This document shows, piece by piece, positions 50,620 to 58,373 of a stretch of 64,000 bases of DNA. Made by a program: the position numbers and the translations under genes. The DNA lies in NCBI RefSeq assembly GCF_014384805.1, contig NZ_JACRSS010000001.1, positions 1 through 64,000 on the forward strand, given 5' to 3'. The stretch comes from Guopingia tenuis (GTDB taxonomy: Bacteria > Bacillota > Clostridia > Christensenellales > Christensenellaceae). The notes under the pieces were generated by a model. That model did not search any database and was not told the DNA's origin. It was given only the letters and a program-made list of their open reading frames with translations. Every line of letters starts with the position of its first letter. The first letter of the stretch is position 1.

Positions 50620-50751
50620 TTATACGCCTATACCACGGCGTTTGCCGTTGGGCCCGTCTTGTCCGAAGTGCATCAAAAAATAAACCCGGTACTGTGGATC
50701 GCACGGGAGCAGTTCACGGCGCTCATTTTTCAACGTAACAGCACAAAACAT
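50620..50751 (-). CDS. Possible 43-residue leader ORF upstream of rtcB
   Basis: ATG at 50751 (minus strand) starts a frame reading MFCAVTLKNERRELLPCD and onwards to TAA at 50620, just before the attenuator. AAAGGAAG stands nine bases before the ATG. It lies wholly in the leader between the promoter at 50800 and the hairpin. It may act as a leader peptide whose translation decides readthrough, or be a small protein. Not similar to anything I know. Confidence 0.45.
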   Translation of the reverse strand: MFCAVTLKNERRELLPCDPQYRVYFLMHFGQDGPNGKRRGIGV

Positions 50752-50799
50752 GGCCTTTTTCTTCCTTTCTGCGCAGTGATGCGCTCAATTTCTGTTTCC

Positions 50800-50828
50800 A
50801 CTATAGCACAAGGATTTTGTTTTGTCAT
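50800..50828 (-). promoter_or_regulatory. Promoter for the rtcB leader
   Basis: On the minus strand ATGACA (50823-50828), 17 bp, TATAGT (50800-50805). Confidence 0.65.
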
Positions 50829-50851
50829 TAAACTTGTCGTATAAAATGCCG

Positions 50852-51395
50852 CTTTTTTATGAAACTGGAGGGAGTATCTAGAAAAATCCGAGAAATTTCC
50901 GATGCGGACAACTCGAGGTGGTTGGGTAACAAACTGCGAGCCGAAAGGACGGGATGTATCGCCGATATTTGTATATTTCATCCAAAAGGAGAGGTCTGCG
51001 ATACGCAAAAGACAAAACGCCGCGGGAAATCATATGGAAAGGATTCAGAAATAGACCGGAGAATTCTGCGCTCCTTTTGTGAGAGAGGAGAAACAGGGAG
51101 ATATATCCCATCGATTTGACGGGGTGGAGTAAGCGAAGAACCTGTCCCGATGCCGCAGAAGATTTCCAGGCAAGCGGGAAGGAGCAATAGGAGTTCCCCT
51201 GATTTTTCAGGGAGGAATAGATGGCGTGAACCCCATTGTGTTGTGAAGAAACCCGCCAAATTTTAAATCTTCCCTTGCAACGAATCGTGCGCAAGGCACA
51301 GCGCGTGTCCGCAAAAAGCGGCAACGAACGAATCCGTGTTGCGAGGGCGTATTTGCAAGTCTTTTGTCAATGGGAGTGAGTTTTTTGGAATTAAA
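50852..51395. other. Gene-free stretch between rtcB leader and tRNA
   Basis: Open frames on both strands here lack start signals. A short hairpin, CCCTGA-TTTT-TCAGGG, stands near 51198. The part 51260-51350 has many CGAA/GCAA/CGC words without an obvious arrangement. I see no gene. Confidence 0.45.
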
Positions 51396-51431
51396 GGGAA
51401 TAAAAAATCCCACCCATTTCGGGTGGGATTC
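51396..51431 (-). terminator. Terminator-like hairpin, minus strand
   Basis: AATCCCACCC pairs with GGGTGGGATT around ATTTC-type loop. The T-run lies on the minus strand, so a minus-strand RNA starting to the right must end here. Confidence 0.75.
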
Positions 51432-51507
51432 ATGACCGCGGAGTTTCCTCCGACCAGTGAAAGGCACTTGAAAAAGATATTTTTGGCATTTCGGCGGTGG
51501 GAGCTGA

Positions 51508-51562
51508 ACGCTCGAGCTTGCAAAAAGTTAGCAGCGACAGCGAGCCGAGCGTGATTTTTTTG
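51508..51562 (+). other. Stem-loop with T-run, unknown RNA
   Basis: ACGCTCG-A-GCTTGC (51508-51521) pairs with GCGAGC-CGAGCGT (51540-51552), one G-T and one bulge, loop of 18, then GA and T7. It has the form of a plus-strand terminator although no plus-strand gene ends here. Confidence 0.5.
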
Positions 51563-51606
51563 CGAAAGAGGAGGGACAGTGGAGCGGGAGGCTGATTTTT
51601 TATGCA

Positions 51607-51639
51607 ATAAAAAATCGGAACGAGCATAACTCGTTCCGA
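51607..51639 (-). terminator. Terminator after tRNA-Arg
   Basis: TCGGAACGAG pairs with CTCGTTCCGA around a 5-nt loop; T6 follows on the minus strand. Confidence 0.9.
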
Positions 51640-51641
51640 CG

Positions 51642-51718
51642 TGGCGTACCCGGGAGGATTCGAACCTCTGACCTTTGGAGTCGGAGTCCAACGCTCTATC
51701 CAGCTGAGCTACGGGTAC
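51642..51718 (-). tRNA. tRNA-Arg, anticodon CCG
   Basis: A 77-nt tRNA on the minus strand. The acceptor stem GTACCCG/CGGGTAC, D-arm AGCTCAGCTGGATAGAGC, anticodon stem TTGGA/TCCAA with loop CTCCGAC (anticodon CCG, reads CGG), T-arm with GGTTCGAATCC, discriminator G and an encoded CCA are all present. A terminator follows after 2 bp. Confidence 0.97.
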
Positions 51719-51826
51719 AACATTAGTATAATAGCATAAAGCCATATTTTCTGCAAGGGGATTTAGAAAGAAAATCAATAAAATTCTCCGGATGCCCGGA
51801 AGGCGGCGTTTGGAGAAAGGCTTTGC

Positions 51827-51855
51827 TTGAGAAATTGAGGGCAATGGAATATAAT
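51827..51855 (+). promoter_or_regulatory. Promoter for the DUF1648-hflX genes
   Basis: TTGAGA at 51827-51832, 17 bp, consensus TATAAT at 51850-51855. A 36-codon frame opens at 51861 (MTGYKIAHALGHKTL..., stop 51969), but it would begin at the very 5' end of the mRNA without a ribosome binding site; it may be a gene remnant. Confidence 0.65.
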
Positions 51856-52050
51856 ATGAAATGACCGGATACAAAATTGCCCACGCTTTGGGGCACAAAA
51901 CGCTGGGAAAGCCGGATGAGGCGAATTCCGGCGCGGGGCCGGGAAAATATGTGGCATTTGACCTGGACTAAGAGACGGAGACATTGCTGCCCAGGCCATT
52001 TGACACGATCATCAGAACCGGAACCTGCAAAGGGGATATGGAGGAAAAGG

Positions 52051-52524
52051 ATGGGAAAAATAAAATTCTGGACAGGCATGATGGAGGTTTTCTCCTTCTT
52101 TGTCCTCATTACCGTGATCGTATTTTTTGCAATCTCCTATACGACGCTCCCAGAGCGGATTCCCATGGCATTCAGCGGAAGCGGGGAGCCCGTCGAGGGA
52201 GGAAAGATCTATTTTCTCATCACATTTTGGCTGGGCTTTTGCTCCTATGGCCTGCTTTTTATTTTGAAGCGGTTTCCCCGGCTGATGAGCTATCCCGTCA
52301 AAATTACGCCGGAAAATGTGGATTTACAGGCGCGCCTGGCAAAGCTCATGCTTTCGATTCTGACGCTTTTCTGTATGCTCATTATCCTTGTGGTATTATA
52401 TGACCTCTATGCCCGCGCCACCAGCTCGGCTGCCCGAGGGAGTGTGATCCCGGTGGTGGTTCTTTTTGCGGGGATATTTTTGGATGTTGGAATATATATA
52501 CTCATTGCCAAGAAGAATAAATAA
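52051..52524 (+). CDS. DUF1648-domain membrane protein
   Basis: A 157-residue protein with four predicted helices (about 11-30, 58-76, 98-118, 131-150). After the first helix comes TTLPERIPMAFSGSGEPVEGG, the DUF1648 signature shared with the SdpI/YhgE-type immunity-like membrane proteins. Role unknown. Upstream in-frame codons to 51877 have no support; ATG at 52051 follows GGAGG by six bases. It lies 14 bp before hflX. Confidence 0.75.
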   Translation: MGKIKFWTGMMEVFSFFVLITVIVFFAISYTTLPERIPMAFSGSGEPVEGGKIYFLITFWLGFCSYGLLFILKRFPRLMSYPVKITPENVDLQARLAKLMLSILTLFCMLIILVVLYDLYARATSSAARGSVIPVVVLFAGIFLDVGIYILIAKKNK

Positions 52525-52538
52525 AGGAGACAATCTCA

Positions 52539-54272
52539 TTGATCAATGGAAATATAGAGGGAATTAAAGAGAGCCTTCTGGAGGAAATGGAGGGGCTCTA
52601 TGATTTGGCCTGCGCCCGGGATGAGTTCATCTCCCGGGAAATGACGGAGCGCCTGGCGGACTATTCCTGCCGGCTAAACCGGGAAATTTCGGTATTTTTG
52701 TCCCGCCGGGGCCGGGTTTTGGATGTTTCGGTGGGGAGCAACGAATCCGTTTCACTGCCCTCCATTCGCAAACGCCGGGGGCTTTTGGGGCTGTCGGGTG
52801 TGCGGTGCGTACACACGCATCCGGGCGGCAGCCCGATGCTTTCCAGCGTGGATGTGGGGACGCTGTTGTCCTCGCGCCTGGATTCCATGGCGGCTCTCAG
52901 CGTAAAAAACGGCAGGCCGGGCAGTTTATGCGCGGGATTTATCGGAAAAGAACTGGATCAATATGAAATGTATGGCCCATTCCGGGCCGACCGAATCCCC
53001 GGAGCGGCGCTGATGGCTAAAATTGAGGCTGTCACCCAGCAGGTGGCAGAATTGGTGCGCCTCCAGGCGACGCGGGAGGAAAAGGAGCGGGCCATGCTTA
53101 TCGGCCTGAATTCCACGGAGGAAAGCATGCGGGAGCTGGCGCTGTTGGCGGATACGGCGGGGGCCGAGGTGGCGGCTTCCTATATCCAGACCCGCCCCCG
53201 GGACAAGGGATATTACATCGGCCGGGGCAAGGCGCGGGAGCTTTCTCTGCAGGCTTCGGCTCTGGACGCTGATTTGGCTATTTTTGACGACGAACTGACT
53301 CCCATTGAGACCAAAAATCTGGAGGAAATTCTGGGGGTAAAGATCGTGGATCGGACGACGCTGATCCTGGATATCTTTGCCAGACATGCCCGGACCAAGG
53401 AGGGCAAGCTGCAGGTGGAGCTGGCCCAGCTGAAATATAACCTGCCGCGGTTGATCGGCGAGGGGGCCGCCCTTTCCCGGCTGGGCGGTGGTATCGGAAC
53501 CCGGGGCCCGGGGGAAAGCAAGCTGGAAGTGGACCGGCGGCGCATCCACCGGCGGATTTTCGAGCTGGAAAAGGAAATTGCGCGGCTTTCGGAACAACGC
53601 AGCCTCCGGCGGGAGGTGCGGGAAAAGAACGCCATCAAGGAAGTGGCGCTGGTGGGCTATACAAACGCGGGAAAAAGCAGCCTTTTAAACGCCCTTTCGG
53701 GAGCGGGGGTATATGCGGAGGATAAGCTCTTTGCCACATTGGATCCCGTTACGCGCAAGGCCATGCTGCCCTCCGGAAAGGAGGCGTTGTTTACGGATAC
53801 GGTGGGATTTATCGATAAACTCCCCCATGAGCTGGTGAGCGCCTTCCGGTCCACGCTGGAGGAGGTAGCCCGGGCGGATCTGCTCCTGCTGGTGGTGGAT
53901 GCTTCGGATCCGCGGGCCGAAACGCAGATTCAGGTGGTCCGGGATGTGCTGGAAAGCCTGCATGCGGGCGGGACGCCGGCGCTTCTTGTCTATAATAAGA
54001 TAGACCGTTTGGAAACTGTTCCGGCCAACACGCCCCAGGCCGTCTATATCTCCGCAAAGGAAAACCAGGGGCTTGGCGGGCTTTTGGAACGTGTGGAGGA
54101 GATGCTGCGGCCCCGGATGATGGAGCTTACCCTGGACTTGGGCTATGACGAAGGTGCGAAACTGGCTTTTATTCAGAAGCATGCGGAAGAGCTTTCTGTG
54201 GAATATGATGAATCCGGCATGCATATGCATATACGCATGCCTGCTTCTGAGGCCCGCAAGCTGCTGCAATGA
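52539..54272 (+). CDS. hflX: Ribosome-splitting GTPase HflX with N-terminal JAMM-like domain
   Basis: A 577-residue protein. Residues about 190-560 are a normal HflX: the N-domain (YIQTRPRDKGYYIGRGKARELS), the linker GGGIGTRGPGESKLE, G1 GYTNAGKSSL near 373, G3 DTVGFIDKLP, and G4 YNKID. HflX binds the 50S E-site and splits stalled ribosomes. The first 180 residues are extra; they contain VHTHPGGSPMLSSVD (91-105), a complete JAMM pattern HxH-x7-SxxD, with Glu49 as a possible fourth residue. The start is TTG at 52539 with AGGAGA nine bases before. Whether the JAMM part binds zinc or cleaves anything is unknown. Confidence 0.92.
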   Translation: MINGNIEGIKESLLEEMEGLYDLACARDEFISREMTERLADYSCRLNREISVFLSRRGRVLDVSVGSNESVSLPSIRKRRGLLGLSGVRCVHTHPGGSPMLSSVDVGTLLSSRLDSMAALSVKNGRPGSLCAGFIGKELDQYEMYGPFRADRIPGAALMAKIEAVTQQVAELVRLQATREEKERAMLIGLNSTEESMRELALLADTAGAEVAASYIQTRPRDKGYYIGRGKARELSLQASALDADLAIFDDELTPIETKNLEEILGVKIVDRTTLILDIFARHARTKEGKLQVELAQLKYNLPRLIGEGAALSRLGGGIGTRGPGESKLEVDRRRIHRRIFELEKEIARLSEQRSLRREVREKNAIKEVALVGYTNAGKSSLLNALSGAGVYAEDKLFATLDPVTRKAMLPSGKEALFTDTVGFIDKLPHELVSAFRSTLEEVARADLLLLVVDASDPRAETQIQVVRDVLESLHAGGTPALLVYNKIDRLETVPANTPQAVYISAKENQGLGGLLERVEEMLRPRMMELTLDLGYDEGAKLAFIQKHAEELSVEYDESGMHMHIRMPASEARKLLQ

Positions 54273-54285
54273 TATAAAAATTTTG

Positions 54286-54314
54286 TTGACGGATGGGCAG
54301 GCCCGTGGTATGTT
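54286..54314 (+). promoter_or_regulatory. Promoter for the 190-residue membrane protein gene
   Basis: TTGACG at 54286-54291, 17 bp, TATGTT at 54309-54314. Confidence 0.6.
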
Positions 54315-54346
54315 GAAAAAGAGAATAGATTAGGAGGAATGGAATT

Positions 54347-54919
54347 ATGCAATATAGTTATAGCTGGAATTGGAATGGATTCAATGAGATTCCGCCGGGA
54401 GTTTTTGGCTTTTTGACGGGAATAGGAATTGCGGCCCTGATACTCATACTGTCGGCCTGCATTGTATTTTATATTTTTCAGTCTTTGGGACTCTATACGC
54501 TGGCCAAACGCCGCGGCATTCCAACGCCCGGCTGGGCATGGGTGCCCATCGGCAATCTTTGGATTGTCGGGAAGCTGGCGGATCAATACGATGAAATGGT
54601 CAAAGGGAAGAGCATGAAGTACTCTCAGATTCTGCTGTGGCTGGGAGTGGGAATTGTTGCGGCGGGGAGTATTTTTCTGCCTCTTGCCGTATTACTGCTC
54701 TTTGTCGTATGGGCAGCGATAGTTGTGCTGATAGTATTCTGTTATATGGCGTTATATCGCATTTATCAGTCCTGCAGTCCGGATAATGCTGTGGTGTTTA
54801 TTGTGCTCAGCATCATTTTCCCGGTCATCGTTCCTTTTGTCCTCTTTGCCCTTCGCAACCGGGATACGGGGCTGCCCTTTATTCCGGGAAATGGAACGGC
54901 TCCGGGCGGAAACCTGTAA
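54347..54919 (+). CDS. Hypothetical membrane protein
   Basis: A 190-residue protein with four to five hydrophobic helices (about 18-45, 92-112, 113-135, 146-165). After the first comes YTLAKRRGIPTPGWAWVPIGNLWIVGKLAD, a pattern (KRRG-PG-AW-P--N) common in small uncharacterised Firmicute membrane proteins. AGGAGG lies nine bases before the ATG. It has its own promoter and terminator. No function can be given. Confidence 0.7.
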   Translation: MQYSYSWNWNGFNEIPPGVFGFLTGIGIAALILILSACIVFYIFQSLGLYTLAKRRGIPTPGWAWVPIGNLWIVGKLADQYDEMVKGKSMKYSQILLWLGVGIVAAGSIFLPLAVLLLFVVWAAIVVLIVFCYMALYRIYQSCSPDNAVVFIVLSIIFPVIVPFVLFALRNRDTGLPFIPGNGTAPGGNL

Positions 54920-54926
54920 TGGCCTT

Positions 54927-54957
54927 AAAGAGCGGCGCCCAAAGGTGCTGCTCTTTT
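54927..54957 (+). terminator. Terminator after the membrane protein gene
   Basis: AAAGAGCGGCGCC pairs with GGTGCTGCTCTTT (G-T pairs) around a short AAA-type loop, T-run at the end. Confidence 0.85.
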
Positions 54958-54994
54958 TCAAAGTATTGCCTGATGCTTGACAATCGGCATTTTT

Positions 54995-55022
54995 TTGGTT
55001 AATATGCTGTTAATGGTATAAT
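54995..55022 (+). promoter_or_regulatory. Promoter for the glyS leader
   Basis: TTGGTT at 54995-55000, 16 bp, TATAAT at 55017-55022. A TTGACA at 54977 is a less well-spaced alternative. Confidence 0.6.
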
Positions 55023-55029
55023 GAATCCG

Positions 55030-55228
55030 GCAGAAGGGAATGGCGTTTTCGCGGGCAAAAGAGAGACGGCGGCAGGTGGAAGCTGTCCGATGCGAAAAGG
55101 GCTTGGCACCCTGGCAGAATAACAGCGCCGGAAAAACGAAGCGGGCCGGAAACGGCCAAAAAGGGTGGAACCACGGAGGCGGATTGCTTTCGTCCCTTGC
55201 AGGAGCTGCGGGGGATGGAAGTTTTTTT
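55030..55228 (+). promoter_or_regulatory. Glycine T-box leader of glyS
   Basis: The T-box sequence AAGGGTGGAACCACGG (55161-55176) follows a stem I region with AGAGAGACGGC and a GGTGGAAGC loop. The terminator stem is 16 bp with G-U pairs (55187-55202 with 55206-55221), then T7. Two GGC triplets in the expected 3' part of stem I fit a Gly specifier; I cannot choose between them. Uncharged tRNA-Gly should prevent termination. Confidence 0.9.
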
Positions 55229-55341
55229 ATGGGAAAAACTGCGGTCTGACCCATGCGGCGCAGCTGCGGAAATCAAAATAGTTCAGGAAATTTGCCTGCC
55301 CGGGAGGATATGGGCGGCATATGGAAAAGCGGAGGTAAAAA

Positions 55342-56730
55342 ATGGATCAATCCAAAAAGACGATGGATAAGGTAGTGGCACTGGCCAAAAACCGCGGGTT
55401 TGTGTTTCCCGGGTCGGAGATTTACGGCGGCCTGGCCAACACATGGGACTATGGCCCGCTGGGCGTGGAATTTAAAAACAACGTGAAAAAGGCGTGGTGG
55501 CGGAAGTTCGTCACGGAATGCCGGCATAACGTGGGCATCGACTGCGCTATTCTCATGAACCCGGAAACCTGGGTGGCATCCGGTCATGTGGGCGGATTCA
55601 ACGACCCGCTGATGGACTGCAAGGAGTGCAAGGAGCGGTTCCGGGCGGATAAGCTCATTGAGGACTATGCCTTCCAGCACGGCGAGGAGATCGACCCGGC
55701 GGCTATGACCAACAAGGAGATGGAGGAATTCATCGCGGAGCACATTCCCTGCCCCTCCTGCGGAAAAAATAACTTCACCAACATCCGGCAGTTCAACCTG
55801 ATGTTTAAAACCTTCCAGGGCGTCAATGAGGACACCGCTTCTCAGATCTATCTGCGGCCGGAGACAGCCCAGGGAATTTTTGTCAACTTTAAAAATGTGC
55901 TGCGCTCCACCCGGCATAAAATGCCCATGGGCATTGCGCAGATCGGGAAATCCTTCCGTAATGAGATCACGCCGGGCAACTTCACTTTCCGAACCCGGGA
56001 ATTTGAGCAGATGGAGCTGGAATTCTTCTGCGATCCCAAAGAGGAGATGGAATGGTTCAACTATTGGAGAAGCTATTGCGCAGATTTCCTGCGCAACCTG
56101 GGCATGAAGGAAGAGAATATGCGTCTGCGGGATCATTCGCAGGAAGAACTTTCCCATTATTCCAATGCCACGACGGATATCGAATATCTGTTCCCCTTCG
56201 GCTGGGGCGAACTTTGGGGCATTGCCGACCGGACGGATTTCGACTTGAAGGCCCATATGGAGCATTCCGGCGAGAACTTCACCTATCAGGATCCGGTGAC
56301 CAACGAAAAATACGTTCCCTATTGCATTGAGCCTTCCCTGGGGGCCGACCGCGTGGCCCTGGCCTTCCTCTGCGAAGCCTATGATGAGGAGGAACTGGAA
56401 AACGGCGATACGCGGGTAGTGCTGCATTTCCATCCCGCTCTGGCGCCCTATAAGGCGGCGATTCTCCCGCTGCAAAAGAAGCTGGCAGATAAGGCAGACG
56501 AAGTATACACCGAACTTTTGAAGCACCATACGGTGGATTATGATCTGACGGGTAGCATTGGAAAGCGGTATCGCCGCCAGGATGAGATCGGGACGCCCTA
56601 TTGCATCACGATCGACTTTGAAACCCTGGAGGATGGCTGCGTCACCGTGCGCGATCGGGATACCATGCAGCAGGTTCGCATGCCCATCGACAAGCTGCCG
56701 GAATTTTTGGACGAAAAGACGACGTTCTGA
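55342..56730 (+). CDS. glyS: Glycyl-tRNA synthetase (single-chain, homodimeric class II)
   Basis: A 462-residue enzyme that charges tRNA-Gly. It is the eukaryote/archaea/Gram-positive alpha2 type, unlike the two-subunit alpha2beta2 enzyme. It has GSEIYGGLANTWDYGPLG near 25, motif 2 with FRNEITPGNFTFRTREFEQMELEFF, motif 3 with PSLGADRVALAFL, and the C-terminal anticodon-binding domain (from about 358). Cys pairs CKECKE and CPSCGK form a zinc site in the insertion. AGGAGG-like GGAGG precedes the ATG. T-box-controlled. Confidence 0.97.
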   Translation: MDQSKKTMDKVVALAKNRGFVFPGSEIYGGLANTWDYGPLGVEFKNNVKKAWWRKFVTECRHNVGIDCAILMNPETWVASGHVGGFNDPLMDCKECKERFRADKLIEDYAFQHGEEIDPAAMTNKEMEEFIAEHIPCPSCGKNNFTNIRQFNLMFKTFQGVNEDTASQIYLRPETAQGIFVNFKNVLRSTRHKMPMGIAQIGKSFRNEITPGNFTFRTREFEQMELEFFCDPKEEMEWFNYWRSYCADFLRNLGMKEENMRLRDHSQEELSHYSNATTDIEYLFPFGWGELWGIADRTDFDLKAHMEHSGENFTYQDPVTNEKYVPYCIEPSLGADRVALAFLCEAYDEEELENGDTRVVLHFHPALAPYKAAILPLQKKLADKADEVYTELLKHHTVDYDLTGSIGKRYRRQDEIGTPYCITIDFETLEDGCVTVRDRDTMQQVRMPIDKLPEFLDEKTTF

Positions 56731-56747
56731 GAAACGGGCATTTGAAG

Positions 56748-56780
56748 AAAAAGCGCGGAGGCGATGGCTTCCGCGTTTTT
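56748..56780 (+). terminator. Terminator after glyS
   Basis: AAAAAGCGCGGA-GGC pairs with GCT-TCCGCGTTTTT, followed by more T. Confidence 0.88.
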
Positions 56781-56784
56781 TATA

Positions 56785-57316
56785 TGCAAAAGGCGGGAGA
56801 AAATCTATGGGGCCGGGAAAATCCGGCAAGCGAAGCCGGGGAGGCGCCTCGCCGGAGAACCGGCCAGGAGCAGGGGAAAGGGCTGAATTCCCCCAAAGGA
56901 AGATAGCCCCAAATGGCAGTACGCTCAGAAAAGAATATTATGGAAAGAAGAGCGTTTTTTAACTCTATCGTTTGGCAGTATTAGAGCGGCCGTATCAGAA
57001 ATACTAAGTAGCTCCGGAGGCGAGAACCACTATTTAATAATGGATGGAGGACAGCAATACCTGAAAGCAGAAAGGGGCGGATTTGTCTAAGAGGTTTAGG
57101 ACACGCCGGATGTAGATGGCATCTGTTTTTTGAAGAAAGCGGCGCTTTGCCGGAAAAATGCCGCCGGACGCCGGAAGATATGAAAATACAAGCGCCGTAT
57201 GCTATGCGGGGCAAAGGCGAAAGAACAAGATTGCGCATGCCAATTCTTTTTGCAGTCCATAAAAAGGGTGAATTTCTCCAAAAAAAGATGCGTTTCCAAA
57301 AAAATCGTGCCCGGGA
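56785..57316. other. Gene-free stretch with alternating GCCGG/CCGGC boxes
   Basis: Boxes GCCGG (56812, 56835, 56851) and CCGGC (56823, 56860) with GAGGCGCCTC between can form several competing hairpins. ACGCTC (56921) and GAGCGT (56950) pair before T6. No protein-like frame is seen. It may hold an untranslated structured RNA. Confidence 0.4.
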
Positions 57317-57345
57317 TGCACAATTTTTTTTTTGCAACGTATTAT
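57317..57345 (+). promoter_or_regulatory. Promoter for the Cys-rich peptide gene
   Basis: TGCACA at 57317-57322, 17 bp, TATTAT at 57340-57345, with T-rich spacer. Confidence 0.5.
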
Positions 57346-57406
57346 AGACTAAGCTAAATGATTAGCGAGAACGACAATCTTTTATTTAGTTAGGAGGATT
57401 TCAAGT

Positions 57407-57607
57407 ATGTGTAACAATGGTGGATTTTTCGGTGGCAACAGCTGTTGCTGGATTATTCTTCTGCTTCTCTGCTGCGGTGGCTGTGGCGGCAGCGGTTACA
57501 ATAACGGTTTTGGCGACAATGGCTGCCTGTGGATCATTCTGCTGCTGCTGTGCTGCTGCGGCAACAACGCTTCGGATGCCAACAACCAGGGCTGCGGCTG
57601 CTGCTAA
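57407..57607 (+). CDS. Cysteine/glycine-rich hydrophobic small protein
   Basis: A 66-residue protein with 13 Cys. Two near-identical halves 27 residues apart carry CCWIILLLLCCGG (13-25) and CLWIILLLLCCCG (40-52), linked by GSGYNNGFGDNG, ending GCGCC. Each WIILLLL core is hydrophobic but short for a full membrane span, so the chain may insert as a hairpin or be held by metal or disulfides. AGGAGG lies nine bases before the ATG, with a promoter before and a strong terminator after; it is a complete one-gene unit. I recognise no studied family; it is not a metallothionein-type composition because of the hydrophobic cores. Confidence 0.75.
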   Translation: MCNNGGFFGGNSCCWIILLLLCCGGCGGSGYNNGFGDNGCLWIILLLLCCCGNNASDANNQGCGCC

Positions 57608-57705
57608 AAAGCGGCAAACGGGCGGTCAAACGTCCGGAAAAATCTATGCATAATCTGCAAATGAAAAAATAGGAATTTCCTTGAGATTCTACGCCAATCG
57701 ATAAA

Positions 57706-57746
57706 AAACCAAAAAGGAAGGGCCTGTTGCCCTTCCTTTTTGGTTT
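57706..57746. terminator. Strong terminator between convergent genes
   Basis: An 18-bp perfect stem (AAACCAAAAAGGAAGGGC and its complement) around CTGTT. It can act for both the Cys-rich gene and the GNAT gene. Confidence 0.9.
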
Positions 57747-57802
57747 CAGATAATTGATTTCTAAAAAAAGGATTTGGAGCCGTGGCAGAATGGCCGTGCC
57801 GG

Positions 57803-58246
57803 CTACATAAGCTTCATATACAAGAGGGGATAGGGATTTCCCTGTTCATCTCGTTCTGTCCGGCGATAAACCTGGAATCCCATGTGTTCATAAAAACCTA
57901 TGGCCAGGGGATTCTGCTCATTCACTGCCAGGGTTTGGAGGGAATAATGCTCCTTTCCATATTGAATCAGCTGCCTGCCCAATCCCTTTGCCCTCTCTTT
58001 GGGAGAGATGAACAGCATTTCCAGATTCTGGTCTTCTATCCCCATAAAAGCGACGGGAGTGCCGGGCTGTTTTTCCGCGACAATCAGGTGGGGAATCTCT
58101 TGGAGTGCAGTGGGAACATATTTCTTGATATTCCCGATTTCCTCATCCGACAAAAACAGATGCGTAGCCCTTACAGAGCGTTCCCAGACGGTTACCAGCC
58201 GCTCAATGAGTTTCGGTTCTCTTTCCCGAATTTCAATGATCCGCAT
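57803..58246 (-). CDS. GNAT-family N-acetyltransferase
   Basis: A 147-residue acetyltransferase. EMLFISPKERAKGLGRQLIQYG holds the acetyl-CoA binding motif (R/Q-x-x-G-x-G/A), and NPLAIGFYEHMGFQVYRRTE is the usual motif B. It resembles the YjaB/PhnO-like small GNATs. The frame extends to 58318, but ATG at 58246 lies six bases after GGAGG. Substrate unknown. VOC gene lies upstream on the same strand with a 127-bp gap. Confidence 0.88.
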   Translation of the reverse strand: MRIIEIREREPKLIERLVTVWERSVRATHLFLSDEEIGNIKKYVPTALQEIPHLIVAEKQPGTPVAFMGIEDQNLEMLFISPKERAKGLGRQLIQYGKEHYSLQTLAVNEQNPLAIGFYEHMGFQVYRRTERDEQGNPYPLLYMKLM

Positions 58247-58373
58247 ATCATTCCTCCAAATATTCGCTGCGCAGACCGCAAAATACACGAGAGACATACT
58301 TCGATATCCGCCTGCCATATCCCTCCAAATTGCGATGCCTCAACCTTTTTAAAGCGCCGCTGCGGAGAACCCT

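Noticed and set aside
50859..51119. An 86-codon plus-strand frame upstream of the tRNA region
   Set aside because: No ribosome binding site at a suitable distance apart from GGAGG inside the frame, and composition is charged and random-like.
51263..51898. A 211-codon minus-strand frame spanning the tRNA-Arg gene
   Set aside because: It reads through the tRNA and two terminators; no start signal. Not a gene.
51861..51971. A 36-codon frame right after a promoter
   Set aside because: The ATG would be at the transcription start with no leader or ribosome binding site. It might be a remnant of a gene, but that cannot be shown.
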